Assembly (NCBI GenBank): GCA_021234155.1
Contig: JAJEKV010000017.1
Location: forward strand, 8,683,525 to 8,747,524
Reading direction: 5' to 3'
Origin: Isoetes taiwanensis
Taxonomy: Eukaryota; Streptophyta; Lycopodiopsida; Isoetales; Isoetaceae
DNA length: 64,000 nucleotides
The notes beneath the pieces were generated by a model. It was not told the origin of the DNA. It saw nothing but the letters and a program-made list of their open reading frames with translations, and did no database searches. Shown piece by piece: positions 48,760 through 58,204 of this stretch; the first letter of the stretch is position 1; every line of letters starts with the position of its first letter. Both the position numbers and the translations under genes were made by a program.

Positions 48760-49220
48760 TTTACTGACATTGACTCTGAGAATGCTGAGAGTCAATACCA
48801 GGTCATCTCGACGATTGGGAAAGTCAAAGCCAAGTCCTTCACAGCGTTGATAGATACATGGAGCATCCATAATTTTGCTTCGCCAAGAATGGTAGAGATG
48901 TTGAAGCTAAAGCCTTTGAAGTCCAAATCTAGGCCTGTTGCATTGGCAAGTGGGCAATCCGACACACAGCAGGAAAGAGGATCAATTTCGACATAGACTT
49001 GCCAGGTATCAACGTTGGAATAGGAGCAGAAGTGATGAATATCAGCAAGTATGACTTGATCATAGGCATGGAATACCTTGTCCCGGCTAGAGTTGTGATT
49101 GATTGTGGGAAGCAGAAAGTCATCTTAACAATGCCAGGTGACAAAATCATTGAGATGACAGGTAAAGAGGTAAACCCAATCATGCAATGCATGTCTAGTA
49201 AGAGTTACTTAGATGCATAA
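48760..49220 (+). pseudogene. Ty3/gypsy aspartic protease
   Basis: Residues FTALIDTWSIHNFAS at about 48836-48882 correspond to the retroviral-type protease active site D-[ST]-G; the Gly is replaced by Trp, so it is inactive. A frameshift lies near 48960. A second half (SKYDLIIGMEYL, near 49046) matches the D-x-I-[IL]-G-M-x-[WY]-L block common in plant Ty3 proteases. Confidence 0.75.
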
Positions 49221-49231
49221 AGAAGGAGCAA

Positions 49232-49649
49232 GTGGTCTATGTCTTTGAGCTCGAAGTTGACGAGCCAGAAACAGAGGAAGACAAGGAGGCCAAAGCATTC
49301 AGCAAGCTGCCAAAGCCAATAGCCAAGCTAGTGAAGGAATTCCATGATTTGTTCCCAGATGAGATCAAGCAACTCCCACCTTACAGAGGAGTCGAGTGTG
49401 AAATAACACTTGAGCCAGGGACGAAGCCAACAAGTAAGGCACCCTACAGAATATCGCCTCAGGAGTTGACGGAATTAAAGAAGCAATCGCAGGAGTTGCT
49501 AGACCTCGGGTTTATAAAACTTAGCGTCTCTCCACTTGGAGCGCCAATCCTTTTTGTCAAGAAGAAAGATGGAAGTCTCATAATGTGCATTGACTATTGT
49601 CAATTGAATAAGCACACCATCAAGAACAAGTATGCGCTACCTCGATTGG
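49232..49649 (+). pseudogene. pol: Ty3/gypsy RT, 5' half
   Basis: Shows [53 protein letters not shown] and [20 protein letters not shown], the standard start of Ty3 RT. It stops abruptly after KYALPRL at 49649. In intact elements this is followed at once by a D-x-x-x-D-Q-L segment, which is exactly where the minus-strand half begins at 17440. The frame beyond 49650 is unrelated. Confidence 0.9.
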
Positions 49650-50291
49650 AGCTTGTTGCCATTCTTTGGGGTCGACGTCGATGATGTCTTCAACGTCGTA
49701 ACCCTGTCCTTCCTCTGCCTCTTCCTCCTGCTCCGACCCTTCATACTCTAGAAGCATTTGTTCTTCAGCTTCCGAGGCCAGGGGTTCAATATCCAAAGGC
49801 TGAATGGAGGGTTCCTCTACCTGGGTCTGGGCTCTATGGGACAGAAAGATGGCTGCAGTAGCAGTATAAGAAAAATACCTCTTCCTACTTATGGATATGG
49901 TCATGTAGTCTGGCACGCGAGCAACTCTATTTTCTAAATACTTGTCTATGTTTGGGACATCACTCAGGGCTGCACGGAGGGCTGTTTTAGGTGCAAAGTA
50001 GCCTATGCATGGGGGGAATTCTACTAGGGAAGGTCCTGTCTTGGCATGGAACTTAGTCATGATCTCTTGATAAAAGGGTGTGGCATTTATGGTGGCATCC
50101 ACATCGATCTCCTTTTGAAAAACAGTGAAGACCAGCCTCAGCCACAGCCACATGAGCAGTGGCGCTATACCATCGCCTGAATGATGAAGTTGCCATGATG
50201 CTGATGCAGATGGGGTTATCAAACAGATGTATAAGCACCTCTTGGAGCTGGAAAATCGCCTTGGAGTGAGGAGTGATAGAGTAGGATGCAA
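49650..50291 (-). pseudogene. Accessory gene A, first part (unknown protein)
   Basis: A minus-strand frame open from 50291 to the breakpoint at 49650. An ATG with suitable position (50196, MATSSFRRW) lies in another frame, so a small frameshift near the start is likely. Blocks include KEIDVDATINATPFYQEIMT and GPSLVEFPPCIGYF, followed by a very acidic stretch (EYEGSEQEEEAEEGQGYDVE). No family recognised. A TATA box and the hairpin module lie upstream. The frame continues without a stop into 17441 when the inversion is undone, giving a protein of at least ~450 codons. It lies between the primer site and gag, as extra ORFs do in some giant plant Ty3 elements such as Ogre, though Ogre belongs to a different lineage. 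Confidence 0.55.
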
Positions 50292-50307
50292 ATGAGGGTG
50301 GTGGTCA

Positions 50308-50764
50308 TATTTATAGGCAAAACCCTAATTTGAGAAATTTTTAGGGTTTGGAAATATCTATCACTTCAAGGTCTTGCTAAGCAATTGATACGTAATCTAG
50401 GTTTGAAAGTGCATCCTAATGATCCTATTACAACAAATTTCATCTAATTTGGAGGTAGTTGGGATGAATTAGGGTTATTTTACTGGGACCACTCACACAG
50501 TGTGCGAGAGGCACTTTCCAAACTTTTGAAAAGGGTCCTGGCGCACTTTGTGAGGGGTGGGCTCCTTTTTGGGTCCTAGATGACTCTAAAATTATGATAT
50601 GAGGGCAGAATCCTACTTATCTCGTGGAGTTAAGGCAGTATGTGCCCTTAGTTTCTAGATTTGGACAAGTCTAAGCATCGATCAATGACCAAACACTTAC
50701 ACAGTGTGCGAGAGGCACTTTCAAAACTTTTGAAAAGGGCCCTGGCGCACTCTGTGACGGGTGG
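50308..50764 (-). promoter_or_regulatory. Upstream module of gene A: two hairpins, box, TATA
   Basis: On the minus strand, reading toward the gene: hairpin copy 50764-50695, hairpin copy 50560-50490, CCAAACCCTAAAAA (near 50347-50335), a second AAACCCTAA-type site near 50325 and TATAAATA at 50315-50308. Each hairpin motif of ~70 nt has outer arms CACAGTGTGCG / CGCAC(T/C)(T/C)TGTG and an inner near-palindrome CTTTCAAAACTTTTGAAAAG. Confidence 0.6.
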
Positions 50765-50908
50765 GGCTCAAAACAGTCACTTTTTGGCCAAATTAACTAA
50801 TTTCAATTATACATGCCATTACTACAACCTTATTAATTACAATATTACACCTTGCAACTTAATCAAAACACTTTTTTATATTTACAAAATTTTTATAAGT
50901 ACATTTTT

Positions 50909-52033
50909 TTAACAATCTTCCTTCTTTATGAACCTAGCTAGCTTCATATCTCTGAGCATACAGGTAACTCTTTTCGCATGAAGAGCACATGCTAGGGAGT
51001 CTTCAAAGTGCTGAACTAGCTTCTGCTCGGCTGCCTCCTGCAATGCAAGCAACATATCATCTGTCACTCGCTTCCCGTTGTTGAATTCTCGCAAGATTTC
51101 TTGGGTTAATCTTGCAAATGCAGCCCTTGGAATCACCAAACCGTAGCTCCTCTAGAAGTGTCGAATCTCCCGAGCAGCCTTTGCAAAATAGAAGACCGGC
51201 TTCCTCTTCATTGGCTTCTTTGGTGGTACAGGTCTCTCTGGGGGCGGCTTCAAGGTGTTCTCTTTTGTTCGCCTTCCTCCTTCCACGTACATTACCTTGT
51301 TTGCTTCATAGTACCTTGAGTACTCCTCGTACATCTTCATGTACTGCTGGTAGTCCTTCAATTTCTTCTTGTACTCTCGCTCATGCTTGAGTACATAAGA
51401 TTTCCGTGCCGGCTTGTCCTTCTTGGGGTCAGTTGTGGGCTTTGGCCATTTCAGGTACGGAGGTGGTGCTGCAGCTTCTACATTGTTGGGATTTAAAGGT
51501 CCCGAGCCTTCTGCTGGCGGGGAACTCTCCGCGCCTCCTCGTCGGACTTTGTTTCTGATGAAGAAGATGGTGGCCTATCGAGCTCCCGCTCCCCTATGCT
51601 AATCCCTTCGCTTGGTGTTGTCTTCATTTTCCTCCAGGGTTTCTTTGGCAGTTCTGGGTCCTTCCCTTTGGCATCCTTCTGCCTCTTGCGCTCCTCCTTC
51701 TCTGCAAGTCTCTTCCTATTTGCTACTTTCTTCCTCTTGATCATTTTCCTTTGTCAACGCGCTGACTTCTCTGATAATGCCTAGTCCTCCTCATTCCCCT
51801 CCTCTTTGCCATTGCCTTGATCTCCGAGTTTTCTTGATCATCAGGGTCCTGAGGTTGTTCTTCTTGGTCTTGATGCTCCTCGTTGTCCTCCTGAGCGTCT
51901 GGATTGGGATTAAGGTTTTCTTCTTCTTTGGCTCGCTCTCAAGCCTCCCTCACCGTCTATTCTACTGCAAGAACTTGGACGCTGGTGGATCCGTCTGGCA
52001 TAACCACTCGAGCAGTTTGTTGGTGCGGGCCAT
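50909..52033 (-). pseudogene. Accessory gene B: histone H3-like protein
   Basis: The C-terminal ~95 codons (about 51195-50911) align block by block with histone H3: AAREIRHF (alpha-N), VIPRAAFARLTQEILREF (alpha-1), MLLALQEAAEQKLVQHFED (alpha-2), ACALHAKRVT (loop 2, nearly identical to canonical H3) and LARFI (alpha-3). Loop 1 has the canonical length, without the extension typical of CENH3. An in-frame TAG at about 51154 stands exactly where H3 has a conserved Gln (CAG). The N-terminal tail is not H3: from 51500 it reads PPPYLKWPKP, a Lys/Tyr-rich helix (YQQYMKMYEEYSRYYEANK), then PPKKPMKRKPVFY. Further upstream are a Lys/Arg-rich segment (51744-51493) and an acidic one, in shifted frames, back to an ATG at 52033. 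It would bind DNA/histones in the nucleus if expressed. Same strand as gene A, gag and pol after restoring the inversion. Confidence 0.7.
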
Positions 52034-52136
52034 GTTTTGAAATATGTCAATTGCCTTCTGAGCACCTAAAAATTTCCTTCTTGGCTGGAGAGCAACTAGC
52101 TGGAGAAGAAAGGTGAAGATGAAGAACCCTGAGGGT

Positions 52137-52540
52137 CCATTTATAGGTCTGGAAGTTTTAGGGTTTGGACCTGCAATTTCATGTTATACCATTATGTAAA
52201 ACATTAGTGTTTGCTATATTAAGACATTAGGTTCTTTCAGGCAAAAAATACTGCTACCACTCACACAATGCACGAGAAGCACTTTCAAAACTTTGGAAAA
52301 GGCCCTGGGCGCATTCTGTGAGGGGTCACTACTTTTTGGCTCTAGTTTTAATTTTCTATACAGTTTCTTAGTGTTAGAACATACTTTCTTGGCTTAAATT
52401 CAAAATTTAAGCTACCCTGTGCTATCAGATTACTCTAATTATGCGTCTATCTAGGTCAAAATTGGTCACACACTCACACAGTGCACGAGACCCTTGTTCA
52501 AAAATTTTGAAAATACCTTGGGCGCACTTTGTGATGGGTT
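52137..52540 (-). promoter_or_regulatory. Upstream module of gene B: two hairpins, box, TATA
   Basis: Same architecture as upstream of gene A: hairpin copies at 52540-52471 and 52326-52258 (213 bp apart against 205 bp for gene A), CCAAACCCTAAAA near 52173-52160 and TATAAAT at about 52145-52138. The first hairpin lies ~200 bp from the primer binding site. Confidence 0.6.
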
Positions 52541-52730
52541 GCTCCCTAATGGCCAGAATTTTTCAAGGTTTCTACTATTTCTTCCTAACTTAACATTATC
52601 CTACTCTATTGTTCTAAGGATTGGAATTTTTTTTTTTCTAATTTTCGAGGTTCATGTTTGGGTTGTTATTCCAAGGCTGAAAGTCTAACAGGGAAATGGT
52701 CAGCGGCCGATCTTGGTCTACAATGATCAT

Positions 52731-52743
52731 GGCTCTGATACCA
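52731..52743 (-). promoter_or_regulatory. Primer binding site, initiator Met tRNA
   Basis: Minus strand TGGTATCAGAGCC, the standard plant iMet primer complement, one base after the LTR end (GGACGTCACA). It fixes the orientation: the element's internal region extends leftward. Confidence 0.9.
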
Positions 52744-52744
52744 T

Positions 52745-54202
52745 TGTGACGTCCCCTACTTCTTCTATGATGCTCCCATCGTATTGGAAGGCGGAGTTCA
52801 TCCCCCTGGAAGCCAGGCTGACAGAGGCCGTCCACCTGACATCAATCCTTAAGCAATGGATCAATGAGGAAGAATGGATGGGTCATTTGTCCCGTCTTCT
52901 CTCGGGACCGTCCTAGCTGCGGAAGCATAAATAAACGTAAGCACATGACATCAAATGCAAACAGAATCACCTCGAAGGGTGACTTACCATAACATACATG
53001 TATAATCACATCAATAATATCATCATCACATGGGAGATCCTACCCAAGACCCAGACTCCAGGGTATGGACTGACGGCTTGGTTTTCCAAAAGTCATTGTA
53101 GACAGAGTTCATAAGAGTGGATTGGGCTGGCATAGGAACATGGCCGTTGAGTAGTCCGCTCTATCCGCCCCTCCCGGTGTACACTTTGCAGAGTAGGTTG
53201 AAGAGTCTAGGGACTGGACCATAGCCTGCCGGGTGCGTAACCAAAGTGGCTACTATTGGGTTTCATCTCCCCAGCCCCGATGAGACAGGAGGGGGATCAT
53301 CCCCTCCAGAGGCATGCATGCGCATCACAGGCGGCTAGAGGGCCATTGCCCGTCTTCGACTTGAACCTCATTGAAGGTGACGCATCACCCAAGAGGTGTC
53401 GAGCTCATGCCTTGCCCACACGCAGTGGCAAACCATTAAGCCTAGCCCGCTAAGATCCCTGGTAGGTGGGCTCTTGTACACGGGCTGCATTAATTAGGAA
53501 TTTAATGAGACTATTTAGAATCATCTACTACTGAGGGTTTCAGAGCCTCTACCCCCTTCCCAATACACAGGAGTGCATATGCATAGAATGGAACATCATT
53601 ATCATAAAAGAACTGAGATACTGAATAATATCTAAACTATCTACCTAAACATATATAATTAGGTTCTTTAGTTAAGGCTTATGATCTTAGGAGCTATAAG
53701 GCTACTAAGACTGATCTACCATGCTATCCTAGCTCATTCTCGGGCTAAAAGTCGGCTTTGCACAACAGAATCACATGTTACCTGATCCTTGGCTTGCTCC
53801 TGCTCCTCGAGTCGCATCCATGACTTCGCTTGGGTTGAAGGCAGCTGCTCCTGGGAGGTCTGTTTTGCAAATGCGGCTTGGCGGCGCCTGACAATGTGAA
53901 CTAGCAGCTTGGCTTGGTCGGAATGGCACAAGGAAGCCAAAATGCAAAAATGGAAAAGGTTTAGGGTTTCCCCTTTTGTTCCTTTTACATGACCTTTTAG
54001 GTTTAGGTTAGAAGGGACCAATGGGGCTTTGCCATTTGGCAAAGGGGTCTAATTACATATGTTTAATAGACATGTGCAACATACGAGGTTGCCCCCTAGA
54101 CGCAACCCTTTATGGCTCTCAAGTACTTGTCAAGGTGACATGTACGCGTGGCGTGGCAGTATAATATACGTATTGGGCCATATATTATGCTGGAACATCA
54201 CA
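52745..54202 (-). repeat. 5' LTR of the giant Ty3 element (1458 bp)
   Basis: Bounded on the plus strand by TGTGACGTCCCC at 52745 and GGAACATCACA at 54202, so it has TG...CA ends with a short inverted repeat (TGTGACGTCC / GGAACATCACA). The 740 bp nearest 54202 match the 3' LTR copy at 13557-14290. Small open frames inside are not conserved. No clear 5-bp target duplication is seen because the outer end of the other LTR is lost. Confidence 0.8.
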
Positions 54203-55545
54203 TTGTCCATTGCTTCCCACCCTACCTGCACTTATATATTGTTTTGGGTTCGTCTATTTTTTATATGTTTCTGCTCAGTACTGACCACCCATTGGGTGAT
54301 GCTTTCTTCCACCCGATGGGTGATGCAAATTAAGGCTAGCTAGGCTTTTCATTCATCTCAGCAATTTTTCTACAATGGTATAGAGTGGATAGCTGCACAT
54401 CGCAGGCTACCCAAAAAATGAAAAACATAGGGAATATCCAGCTATAACACCTGGACCCCAAATAAAATTGTGTGCTACAGATGTTGGCTAGTGCACCTGC
54501 CGAGAGCTTATTGCCGGGATTACCCTTTCGGGTTTTGAGGAAAACCCCTAGCGATAAAATCTCGGCAGGGGGCTTGGAGAATGCAAGGCTGCTAAATGTT
54601 CCCACAAAAAAAAACCCATGCTCCACAGAGAATAACAAAGTCACATATCACCCCTGAACCTGCACATCGCCAACAAAAAAACCAATAGAGAAAAAACCTC
54701 GAAAAAGCGAGGGGCTGATCACGCGTGCCATGCGACAAAAAACAATATTTACACCTCGAAAAAGCGAGGGGCTGATCACGTGTGCCAGGCGACAAAAAAC
54801 AACATTTACAATAATACATACATTAAGGGAGTTGGGTGGGAGTCAAGGGAACTGCTGAAAGAGGAGAAAATGCCGATGAGAAGTCGAAGAAGAACTTGCA
54901 AGAAATAGTGATCCCCAAACGAACCAGAGCCCCGACAAATGCATGCATGGGAGATATGCATGCTCGCCCATTCGAGAATACCGATCCGATCGCTTGGATC
55001 GATGGCGTTCTCGAATAAGGGCTCACATGAAAACAGACAAAAGCTCCCGACAAAAAGAGAACTTCCTTATCAAAACGGGATCGAGGTCAAAGGTTGAAGG
55101 ATGGCAAAAAAAGGGACAAGATCGGGGAAGAACATGTCACAATATGGAAAAAGACGTCAAACTATCAAATCAAGTAGGGAGAAGCCCCTCCCTTGCCTGG
55201 TATCAAAGAAAGAGAGTCAAGGGAACTGCTGAGAGAGGAGAATCGGCCGGTTTTTGTGTTCTTTGCGAGTGCCTTCCCAGAATCTATTCATCGAGCCCTT
55301 CTGAAAGGATTCCTCTCAGGATGGACTATCAGTCCCATGGTTCCAATACATAAGGGGGAGATCCATATTGCCCCTGCTAAATTGCACAATCGTGGCTAGT
55401 TCGTTGTTGGTAAAACTGATGGTCGATATTCTTTAGCAACAATTGCAGGCATGGATGTTAAAGAATCTATCTAGTGTCACCTTCTAAAACATACCATATC
55501 AAATTCATACAATTAACCAGGAAATAAGCATCAAAGATAATAGAG
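54203..55545. other. Non-LTR flank with foldback and short repeats
   Basis: No convincing gene. A foldback lies at 54497-54568 (CTGCCGAGA ... TCTCGGCAG, with CCCTTTCGGG inside). A 57-bp tandem duplicate at 54696-54809 contains CCTCGAAAAAGCGAGG. A direct repeat AGTCAAGGGAACTGCTGA occurs near 54841 and 55213. The plus frame 55240-55399 (FASAFPESIHRALLKGFLSG) looks protein-like but is short and unassigned. Confidence 0.5.
54696..54809. repeat. 57-bp tandem duplication
   Basis: Two units start with ACCTCGAAAAAGCGAGGGGC at 54696 and 54753 and differ by a few substitutions and an indel. Confidence 0.8.
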
Positions 55546-55779
55546 ATTAAACATTACATACCAGATCATCTAGAATAGCATGGGATTTATTCAAATCCAG
55601 ATCTAAAATATTAATTGGTACATTCCAAGAGTCTTCTTCTGGTAGTGGGAGATCATTATATGAATCCATGACAAATAACCTTTGTGATTTGTGGTGGTCA
55701 CAACTGCAAGAGAGATGAAGCAGATAGATGTGAAGCGGCATCAGATCAGTCATCCTCTGAAGCAACGCCGGATTAGTCC

Positions 55780-55880
55780 TCCTCTGTGTCTATCGTTGAG
55801 CAACAATTCAACACTTTTTATATTTCTTTATCCCTTTAATATCGTCCATTCATATGAAAAGGCATCTCATTTTAATTCTA
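55780..55880 (+). repeat. Left arm of a 100-bp inverted repeat
   Basis: CCTCCTCTGTGTCT-CGTT, TTTTTATATTTCTTTATCCC and CCATTCATATGAAA recur in reverse complement at 58115-58205. The two arms enclose 2.3 kb and are about 85-90 per cent alike by eye. Confidence 0.7.
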
Positions 55881-57135
55881 AAGTTTTCTTTCCTTTAAAA
55901 GTTATCTAGCTACATTGATATAAAAAGTTAGCCAATAAATTGTTCACTAAATGTTAGCTATTTTGGTTGCATATTTTTTGTTCATGTATGTAGTGACAAG
56001 ATGGTTCATATATTACTGTATATTTTGTTAATTTTTATAGAGCATAAAATTCGGCCTTTCTGTACTACGTCGTCGCTACCTACCCCGCCGCCTCATCCTC
56101 TGCTCTTATCTTTCTTGCAGGGCACATCTGGAGAGCTGAATATGCGTCATCAGAGCTGCCATACCTGTTAGTACTTAAAATATCCTCTACATTGCTTTTT
56201 GGAAGGTAACTTAAAATATCCTCTTCTTTCTTTAATTTATCTTCATTACTTTGCCTAATAAGTTTATCAAATAAAGATTCTTTATCAAATAGAAAACTTG
56301 TCCATAAAATTATTGGCATAGATTCTTATTTTATCTAGTAACTTTGGAATGTAACTTAAAATCATTGTTAGCAAGGTTTGTATTTTGCTCTTTTGTAATG
56401 GTTCCCATAACCATTGTCCGGCTCCTCGCCACTGTCATGCAAAGCATCATTGACCACGGCCACTAAAGCTGCATCATTATCCTCTAATTCAACGTTATCA
56501 TATCTTTCCCCCAGATTTTTGTGTGGAGCGTAGGCTCCACACACACACACCTGATGAGATGGTTTGGCCTTCGTAATGAAATGTCGTTCCCTGTAATGCT
56601 TGTTGAAAATAGCAATGTTTTATTTATGTTTACCTGCAAGAGCTGTAGCATGGTCGATATACGTTTTAGAGACATCAACAAGGAACCCAGTTGTTGTCAT
56701 TTCTTCAAACAACTGTGTGTGTTTGGATGGCAGATGACTTAGCTTTATAAAAAGTGTTGTATCAATCAGGAACTCTTGACAGCTTAGATTTGGATTAAAA
56801 TTGGTCATGATATCCTTTGATGAACTTAATGGAGTCAGAATAAAAACCTGAAACTTGCAATACCTTGTTTGTTCATAAATGATCTTTTCTGGGCTGTTTT
56901 GAGTATGGCAGATAAAAGTCTATAAATTCTGCAGAATGTCTTTATTGAAACTCCATTGGGTACCTTTAATTATAGCCCAATTAGGCATTTGTTTCTGGGC
57001 AACTAAAGTCTAAGGCATCCGTCTAGAGAATCGAGGACCATAAGTTGGATCTTCTTGTATGTGAAGTGGCGCATTGGAGAAATTAAGCTGTACTTTAGGT
57101 TCATTGACAAATGATTGTCTCCATAATGTGTCTTG

Positions 57136-57186
57136 GACCTGTTCATAAATTGGCATATCATAAATATGCCAATTTATGAACAGGTC
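57136..57186. repeat. Perfect 23-bp hairpin, 5-nt loop
   Basis: Arms 57136-57158 and 57164-57186 are exact reverse complements (GACCTGTTCATAAATTGG... / ...CCAATTTATGAACAGGTC), loop CATAA. Confidence 0.95.
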
Positions 57187-58204
57187 TTGCAAGTAAGCTT
57201 CAATTTTCCTGGAGAATATAATTGAAATGGTCTTCATGCATTCTCTCCACTCAAACGTATAAGTTTTTGTCCACCTTGTAATCATCCTCGCGTTGGATAC
57301 TCAGCTTAATAGTTTGAAATAAAGAATATTGTATTTCACGTAGATGAGACTTCATATTCTTTCTTGCTAATTCTTGGTCGGATGCTGATAGAGGCAAGGA
57401 TGCCACATGATCCTTGGTTGGTAAAGGGTGACTAAGAGTCATAACTGAAACATGTTTGATATCAGCAGTAGGATGTGCATCAAATATGGCATTTCGGGAG
57501 TGAGAATAGTAGGAAAGTATATAGCCTATAATATCTATTGCCCATTATTGCATAAAATGAGATCTTCTAGCTGTATATCACCTCTATAGACTGATTTTAT
57601 GAGCTGCAATTTTTCAGGATAGACCAAATCCTTCCACACCTTGGTAAAATGGTCATGTGGTAATGGTTTAGATGGATCAACATACTTGGATAGCAATCGA
57701 ATTTTCAAATAGACAATCCATAGAAATAATTATTTTTCAGATCATTAGGTCTTCTCACATATTGTTGACCAACAAGAGATTCATCCAAAATTTTAAATAA
57801 AATGCCTTCAATAAAAAAAAAAGGGAATTTAGCTTTACTCGTAACTCGCTGTCATCTTTAAAAGCCCATGCTTGTTACAATAACTGATGTAGATTTGTTG
57901 TTAGAGTCTTCATCCTTCGTGAACTCATTAAAGGTTGTCACGTATTGTTGGCCAGCAAGAGATTCATCCAACATTTTAAATAAAATGTTAGTATATGAAT
58001 TTAACTTTACTCGTAACTCGTTGTTGTCATCTTTAAAAGCCTGTGTTTGTTGCAATAACTGCTGTAGATTTATTGTTAAAGTCTTCATCCTTCGTGAACT
58101 CATTAAAGGATGAGATGACACCGTTTCATATGAATGGATGAGATTAAAGGGATAAAGAAATATAAAAAGGGTTGGATTATTGCTAACGGCAGACATAGAG
58201 GAGG

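Larger units (their letters stand above)
17441..49649. other. Inverted segment of 32.2 kb
   Basis: The left breakpoint falls between the RT codons for L-V-D-L (minus strand, 17440) and the gene A fragment at 17441 (plus). The right breakpoint falls between the RT codons for A-L-P-R-L (plus, 49649) and the gene A frame at 49650 (minus). Reversing the segment restores both reading frames at once. The dinucleotide GG/CC is present at both ends and needs to be counted once to restore the RT frame, as expected from a staggered break. All repeats between 18 and 47 kb sit inside the inverted part. Confidence 0.8.
55547..58115 (-). pseudogene. Degenerate retroelement-like coding region, unidentified
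   Basis: Several minus-strand open stretches in different frames: 58115-57858 (helical: TINLQQLLQQTQAFKDDNNE), 57442-57010 (SLPLSASDQELARKNMKSHL), 56319-56080 (DKLIRQSNEDKLKKEEDILS) and 55765-55547. A segment of about 185 bp around 57760-57940 and 57941-58110 is tandemly duplicated, giving two copies of ELRVKLNS and LDESL-GQQYV. No motif identifies the family. Confidence 0.35.

Noticed and set aside
50909-51195. CENH3 (centromeric H3).
   Set aside because: Loop 1 has the canonical H3 length and the N-terminal extension is not CENH3-like; an H3-derived protein of unknown role is the safer call.
56548-56600. Hammerhead ribozyme candidate: CTGATGAG followed 20 bases later by GAAA.
   Set aside because: The sequence between the two core motifs does not pair to form stem II, and stems I/III are not evident.
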